A DNA stretch of 64,000 bases from positions 1-64,000 of the forward strand of contig NZ_VJVZ01000011.1 in assembly GCF_007097145.1 (NCBI RefSeq), given 5' to 3'. Shown piece after piece: positions 60,896 through 64,000 of this stretch. Positions within the stretch are counted from its first letter, which is position 1; each line of letters starts with the position of its first letter. A program made the position numbers and the translations under genes. A model generated the notes under the pieces. That model did not search any database, was not told the DNA's origin, and was given only the letters and a program-made list of their open reading frames with translations. The DNA comes from Flavobacterium zepuense (GTDB lineage: Bacteria; Bacteroidota; Bacteroidia; Flavobacteriales; Flavobacteriaceae).

Positions 60896-62311
60896 ATGCA
60901 CACACGCACTATTACAAAAAGCTTTGGCCTGGCTGTTGCCCTTACGGGGATAGCATTGCTTACAGGTTGCAGCTCAGCTTCTAAAAAATCCGCAGGCGCA
61001 CAGCTGTGGGTTACCATGCCAGACAAAACGTTACTGCTACAAGAGCAGCCCTTTTCCAATAACCCATCCACAAACAATGTTAAGTTAAACATTAACACCG
61101 CCACAACCTACCAGACAATGGATGGTTTTGGCTTTACGCTAACCGGGGGCAGCGTGCTGCACATCAGCAAAATGTCTGCCCCGGCACGCGCTAAACTCTT
61201 ACAGGAAATTTTCGGCACCGGAAAGAACGACATCGGCAGCAGCTACATACGCATAAGCGTAGGCGCGAGTGACCTTGATGAGAAAGTATTTTCTTATGAT
61301 GACCTTTCCGAAGGTGAAACCGACCTGAACCTTACTAAATTCGATCTTGGTTACGATAAAAAATACCTTATCCCGGTACTAAAGCAAGTACTGGCCATTA
61401 ACCCTGATATAAAGATACTGGGGTCGCCGTGGTCGCCACCCGTGTGGATGAAAACCAACGGAGACAGCCGTGGGGGCAGCCTTAAACCAGAATATTACGG
61501 TGTGTATGCCAATTACCTGGTTAAGTACATACAGGAAATGAAAAAGAATGGCATTACGATAGATGCACTTACCGTACAAAACGAACCGCTGCACCCGGGC
61601 AATACCCCAAGCCTTTTAATGGTAGCCGATGACCAAAAGGTTTTTGTACGTGACCATTTAGGGCCTGCGTTCGAGAAGAACAGCATCAAAACCAAAATTA
61701 TTATTTACGATCATAATGCCGATAAGCCCGAGTATCCCATCTCTATTTTAGACGACCCTAAGGCAGCGAAGTATATTGATGGGTCGGCGTTTCACCTGTA
61801 TGGCGGTACCGTAGATGCTATTAGTAAAGTACACGAGGCACACCCCACCAAGAACCTGTATTTTACAGAGCAGTGGGTTGGCGCACCGGGCAACTTTAAA
61901 AAAGAGCTGGACTGGCATATAGAAAACCTTATTATTGGCGCGCCCCGCAACTGGTGTAAAACCGTACTGGAGTGGAACCTTGCCGCCGATGAGAACCAGG
62001 ACCCGCATACCGACAGGGGTGGCTGCGACCGTTGCCTTGGCGCTGTGACTATTACCGGCGACAATGTTATAAGAGAACCTGCTTATTATATTATTGCGCA
62101 CGCCTCTAAATTTGTAAGGCCGGGATCTGTACGTGTAGAATCTAATCTGCCGGAAGGCCTGCCTAATGTGGCATATACAACACCGGGCGGCAACGTGGTG
62201 GCTATTATTCAAAACACCTCTACAGAAGAAAAAACCATAGATGTTGCTGAGGGCAGCAAAACAAAAACAATTACATTAAAAGCGGGTGCCGTGGCAACCC
62301 TTGTACTATAA
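60896..62311 (+). CDS. Glycoside hydrolase family 30 lipoprotein
   Basis: A 471-aa lipoprotein (lipobox LLTGC, Cys ~23) with a GH30 (alpha/beta)8 domain and beta-sandwich end. YQTMDGFGFTLTGGS marks the start of the domain. The acid/base is Glu230 (QNEPLHP) and the nucleophile Glu325 (YFTEQW). GH30 enzymes of this type cleave beta-1,6- or beta-1,3-glucans or glucosylceramide-like bonds; a beta-glucan target is inferred from the neighbouring GH3. Two bases before the GH3 gene. Confidence 0.9.
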   Translation: MHTRTITKSFGLAVALTGIALLTGCSSASKKSAGAQLWVTMPDKTLLLQEQPFSNNPSTNNVKLNINTATTYQTMDGFGFTLTGGSVLHISKMSAPARAKLLQEIFGTGKNDIGSSYIRISVGASDLDEKVFSYDDLSEGETDLNLTKFDLGYDKKYLIPVLKQVLAINPDIKILGSPWSPPVWMKTNGDSRGGSLKPEYYGVYANYLVKYIQEMKKNGITIDALTVQNEPLHPGNTPSLLMVADDQKVFVRDHLGPAFEKNSIKTKIIIYDHNADKPEYPISILDDPKAAKYIDGSAFHLYGGTVDAISKVHEAHPTKNLYFTEQWVGAPGNFKKELDWHIENLIIGAPRNWCKTVLEWNLAADENQDPHTDRGGCDRCLGAVTITGDNVIREPAYYIIAHASKFVRPGSVRVESNLPEGLPNVAYTTPGGNVVAIIQNTSTEEKTIDVAEGSKTKTITLKAGAVATLVL

Positions 62312-62313
62312 AA

Positions 62314-64000
62314 ATGAAGATACGTTTTAAAAATTTAGCACTTTTTACCCTGCTTATGGCAGGAGCGCTGGCAAATGCCCAGCAAAAACAACAGGACATC
62401 GACAAAAAAGTGGAGGCCCTTATTGCAAAAATGACCCTTGAGGAAAAAGTAGGCCAAATGGCTCAAATAACACTTGATGTTATTGGCAAAGGCGAAAACC
62501 GCTTTAGCAGTACTTATCCGCTTGCGTTAGACCAGGCCGAAATGAAAAAGGTGTTTGGCAAGTACCATATTGGGTCGGTATTAAATACGGCCAGTGGCCA
62601 TGCGCTAACTCCGCAAAAATGGTACGAGATAATAAGCGAGATTCAAAAAACTGCACTTAAAGAAGATACCAACAAAATACCGGTACTGTACGGTGTAGAT
62701 GAAATTCACGGTGCCACGTATACCGATGGTGCTACCATGTTTCCTCAGCAAATTGCCCAGGCAGCAGCACGCAACCCGGTTATGACCGAGCGTGGGGCAG
62801 CCATTACCGCTTACGAAACCCGCGCAAGCAACATTCCGTGGAACTTTTCTCCGGTGTTAGACCTTGGTGGCGACCCGCGCTTCAGCCGTATGTGGGAGTC
62901 TTTCGGCGAAGACCCGTACCTGTGCTCTGTTCTTGGCGTTGCCATGATAGACGGTTACGAGGGCAAAGACAACAACATTGCCAACCCTGAGAAGGTTGCC
63001 AGCAGCCTGAAACACTTTTTAGGCTACCATGCAACCGTATCGGGCAAAGACCGTACACCGGCCTACATAAGCGAGGAAGCTTTGCGCGAATACCACCTGC
63101 CATCGTTTAAGGCAGCGGTAGATGCAGGCGCGCACACTATAATGGTTAATTCGGGCATTATCAACGGGGTTCCGGTGCATGCTAATTATAACATCCTTAC
63201 CAAACTTTTAAAAGAAGAACTGGGCTTTAAAGGCCTTATTGTTACCGACTGGGCAGATATTGAAAACCTGCACAGGAGAGACAGGCTTGCCGCTTCGCCT
63301 AAAGAGGCCATTATGCTGGGCATTAATGCCGGTATAGACATGAGCATGATACCTTACCAGTACGAGGTTTTTTGTGATAATTTAATAGAACTGGTTAAGG
63401 AAGGCAAGGTAAAGCAGGACAGGATAGACGATGCCGTTCGCAGGATACTCAAAGTAAAGTATGCACTGAACCTGTTTGATAAACCGAACACCAACCCTAA
63501 GGATTACCCTAAATTTGGCAGTAAGGAGCACGAAAAAGCATCGTATGATATGGCTGCCGAGGCTATTACCCTGCTTAAGAACGAAAGCAATGTGCTTCCG
63601 CTTAAAAAGACTGCCAAGGTTTTAATTACAGGCCCTAATGCCAACAATATGCGTACCCTTAACGGTGCGTGGACGTACAGCTGGCAAGGCGACCGTACCG
63701 AGCTTCATGCCCAACAATACAACACTATTGTTGAGGCCGTTACTAACGAGGTAGGTAAGGCTAATGTTACCTACATTCCGGGTGTGAGCTATAAAGAAGG
63801 CGGCCATTATTATGATGAGCTTGCCGATAAAATGGACGAAGCTGTTGCTGCCGCTAAAGACGCCGATGTTATTTTACTTTGCCTTGGCGAGAACAGCTAT
63901 ACCGAGAAACCGGGCGACATGAACGACCTGTACATGAGCGACCTGCAAACCGAGCTTGCCCAAAAAATTACGGCTGCCGGCAAAACAGTTATACTAATAT
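62314..64000 (+). CDS. Glycoside hydrolase family 3 beta-glucosidase (partial, runs off the window)
   Basis: ATG at 62314; 562 codons are visible and the end is missing. Signal peptide (ANA|QQK), then KVEALIAKMTLEEKVGQMAQ (GH3 N-domain), GVDEIHGA, SSLKHFLGY, and the catalytic Asp312 in VTDWAD. The C-terminal GH3 domain begins near residue 405 (EAITLLKNE). It should release glucose from the oligosaccharides made by the GH30 partner. Resembles BglX-type periplasmic enzymes. Confidence 0.93.
   Translation, partial: MKIRFKNLALFTLLMAGALANAQQKQQDIDKKVEALIAKMTLEEKVGQMAQITLDVIGKGENRFSSTYPLALDQAEMKKVFGKYHIGSVLNTASGHALTPQKWYEIISEIQKTALKEDTNKIPVLYGVDEIHGATYTDGATMFPQQIAQAAARNPVMTERGAAITAYETRASNIPWNFSPVLDLGGDPRFSRMWESFGEDPYLCSVLGVAMIDGYEGKDNNIANPEKVASSLKHFLGYHATVSGKDRTPAYISEEALREYHLPSFKAAVDAGAHTIMVNSGIINGVPVHANYNILTKLLKEELGFKGLIVTDWADIENLHRRDRLAASPKEAIMLGINAGIDMSMIPYQYEVFCDNLIELVKEGKVKQDRIDDAVRRILKVKYALNLFDKPNTNPKDYPKFGSKEHEKASYDMAAEAITLLKNESNVLPLKKTAKVLITGPNANNMRTLNGAWTYSWQGDRTELHAQQYNTIVEAVTNEVGKANVTYIPGVSYKEGGHYYDELADKMDEAVAAAKDADVILLCLGENSYTEKPGDMNDLYMSDLQTELAQKITAAGKTVILI

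Noticed and set aside
1-64000. tRNA or rRNA genes
   Set aside because: Intergenic regions were read for cloverleaf arms and conserved rRNA stretches; none was convincing.

Overview
The window reads as chromosomal DNA of a member of the Flavobacteriaceae, most likely Flavobacterium or a close relative. The signs are cargo proteins with type IX secretion (T9SS) C-terminal domains of types A and B, SusC-like TonB receptor architecture, a MoxR/Bat aerotolerance operon, a mevalonate-pathway HMG-CoA synthase, promoters of the Bacteroidetes TAnnTTTG type in front of many genes, and almost no Shine-Dalgarno sequences. No rRNA, tRNA, CRISPR array, prophage or transposase gene was seen.

Layout. 256-7170: a giant (2304 aa) secreted fibronectin-III/adhesin-like protein with a type B sorting domain. 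7340-8949: hflX and a coupled small gene. 9002-12748: a heme import and degradation operon (hmuTUVS order). 12899-17829: a TonB receptor and DUF5689 lipoprotein, divergent from a secreted endonuclease/exonuclease/phosphatase protein. 18103-19733: 3-hydroxyanthranilate dioxygenase, then a CorA-type Mg transporter with an unusual leader. 19998-25316: cystathionine gamma-synthase, a DUF3298 lipoprotein, the yicC-gmk-nadD operon, an ArsC-like reductase and a small conserved gene. 25386-25862: an NlpE-like lipoprotein gene broken by an in-frame TGA. 26008-31833: a Gcr-type membrane protein, a gluzincin-like peptidase, TerC, GpsA and a DinB-family protein. 31926-41970: moxR-DUF58-batD-like-batA-batB-batC-batD-(repeats, GxxExxY gene)-batE. 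42304-46204: a T9SS-exported M43 metalloprotease, an aldo/keto reductase and an SDR. 46573-47721: an AlbA_2 protein bracketed by repeats. 47935-52608: a T9SS type A surface protein, a metallophosphoesterase, CvpA, a small conserved gene and pheS. 52702-53943: an AbiH-family defence gene that looks foreign. 54068-57414: an alpha/beta hydrolase, a ChaN-like protein and HMG-CoA synthase. 57712-64000: a triple-tyrosine/LuxR-type regulator divergent from a GH30-GH3 glycosidase pair; the GH3 gene runs off the window.

The most striking non-gene signal is the number of dispersed intergenic repeat families, at least seven. They include a ~180 bp element present twice in opposite orientation 40 kb apart, palindromic REP-like elements, and a 'cacaaagacacaaag' family that has split batD from batE together with a GxxExxY gene. 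The items I would check first are the acidic 12-codon ORF plus hairpin in the corA leader, the nonsense codon in the NlpE-like gene, the repeat/GxxExxY insertion in the bat operon, the AbiH islet with its Shine-Dalgarno sequence, and operator-like palindromes in two divergent promoter regions.
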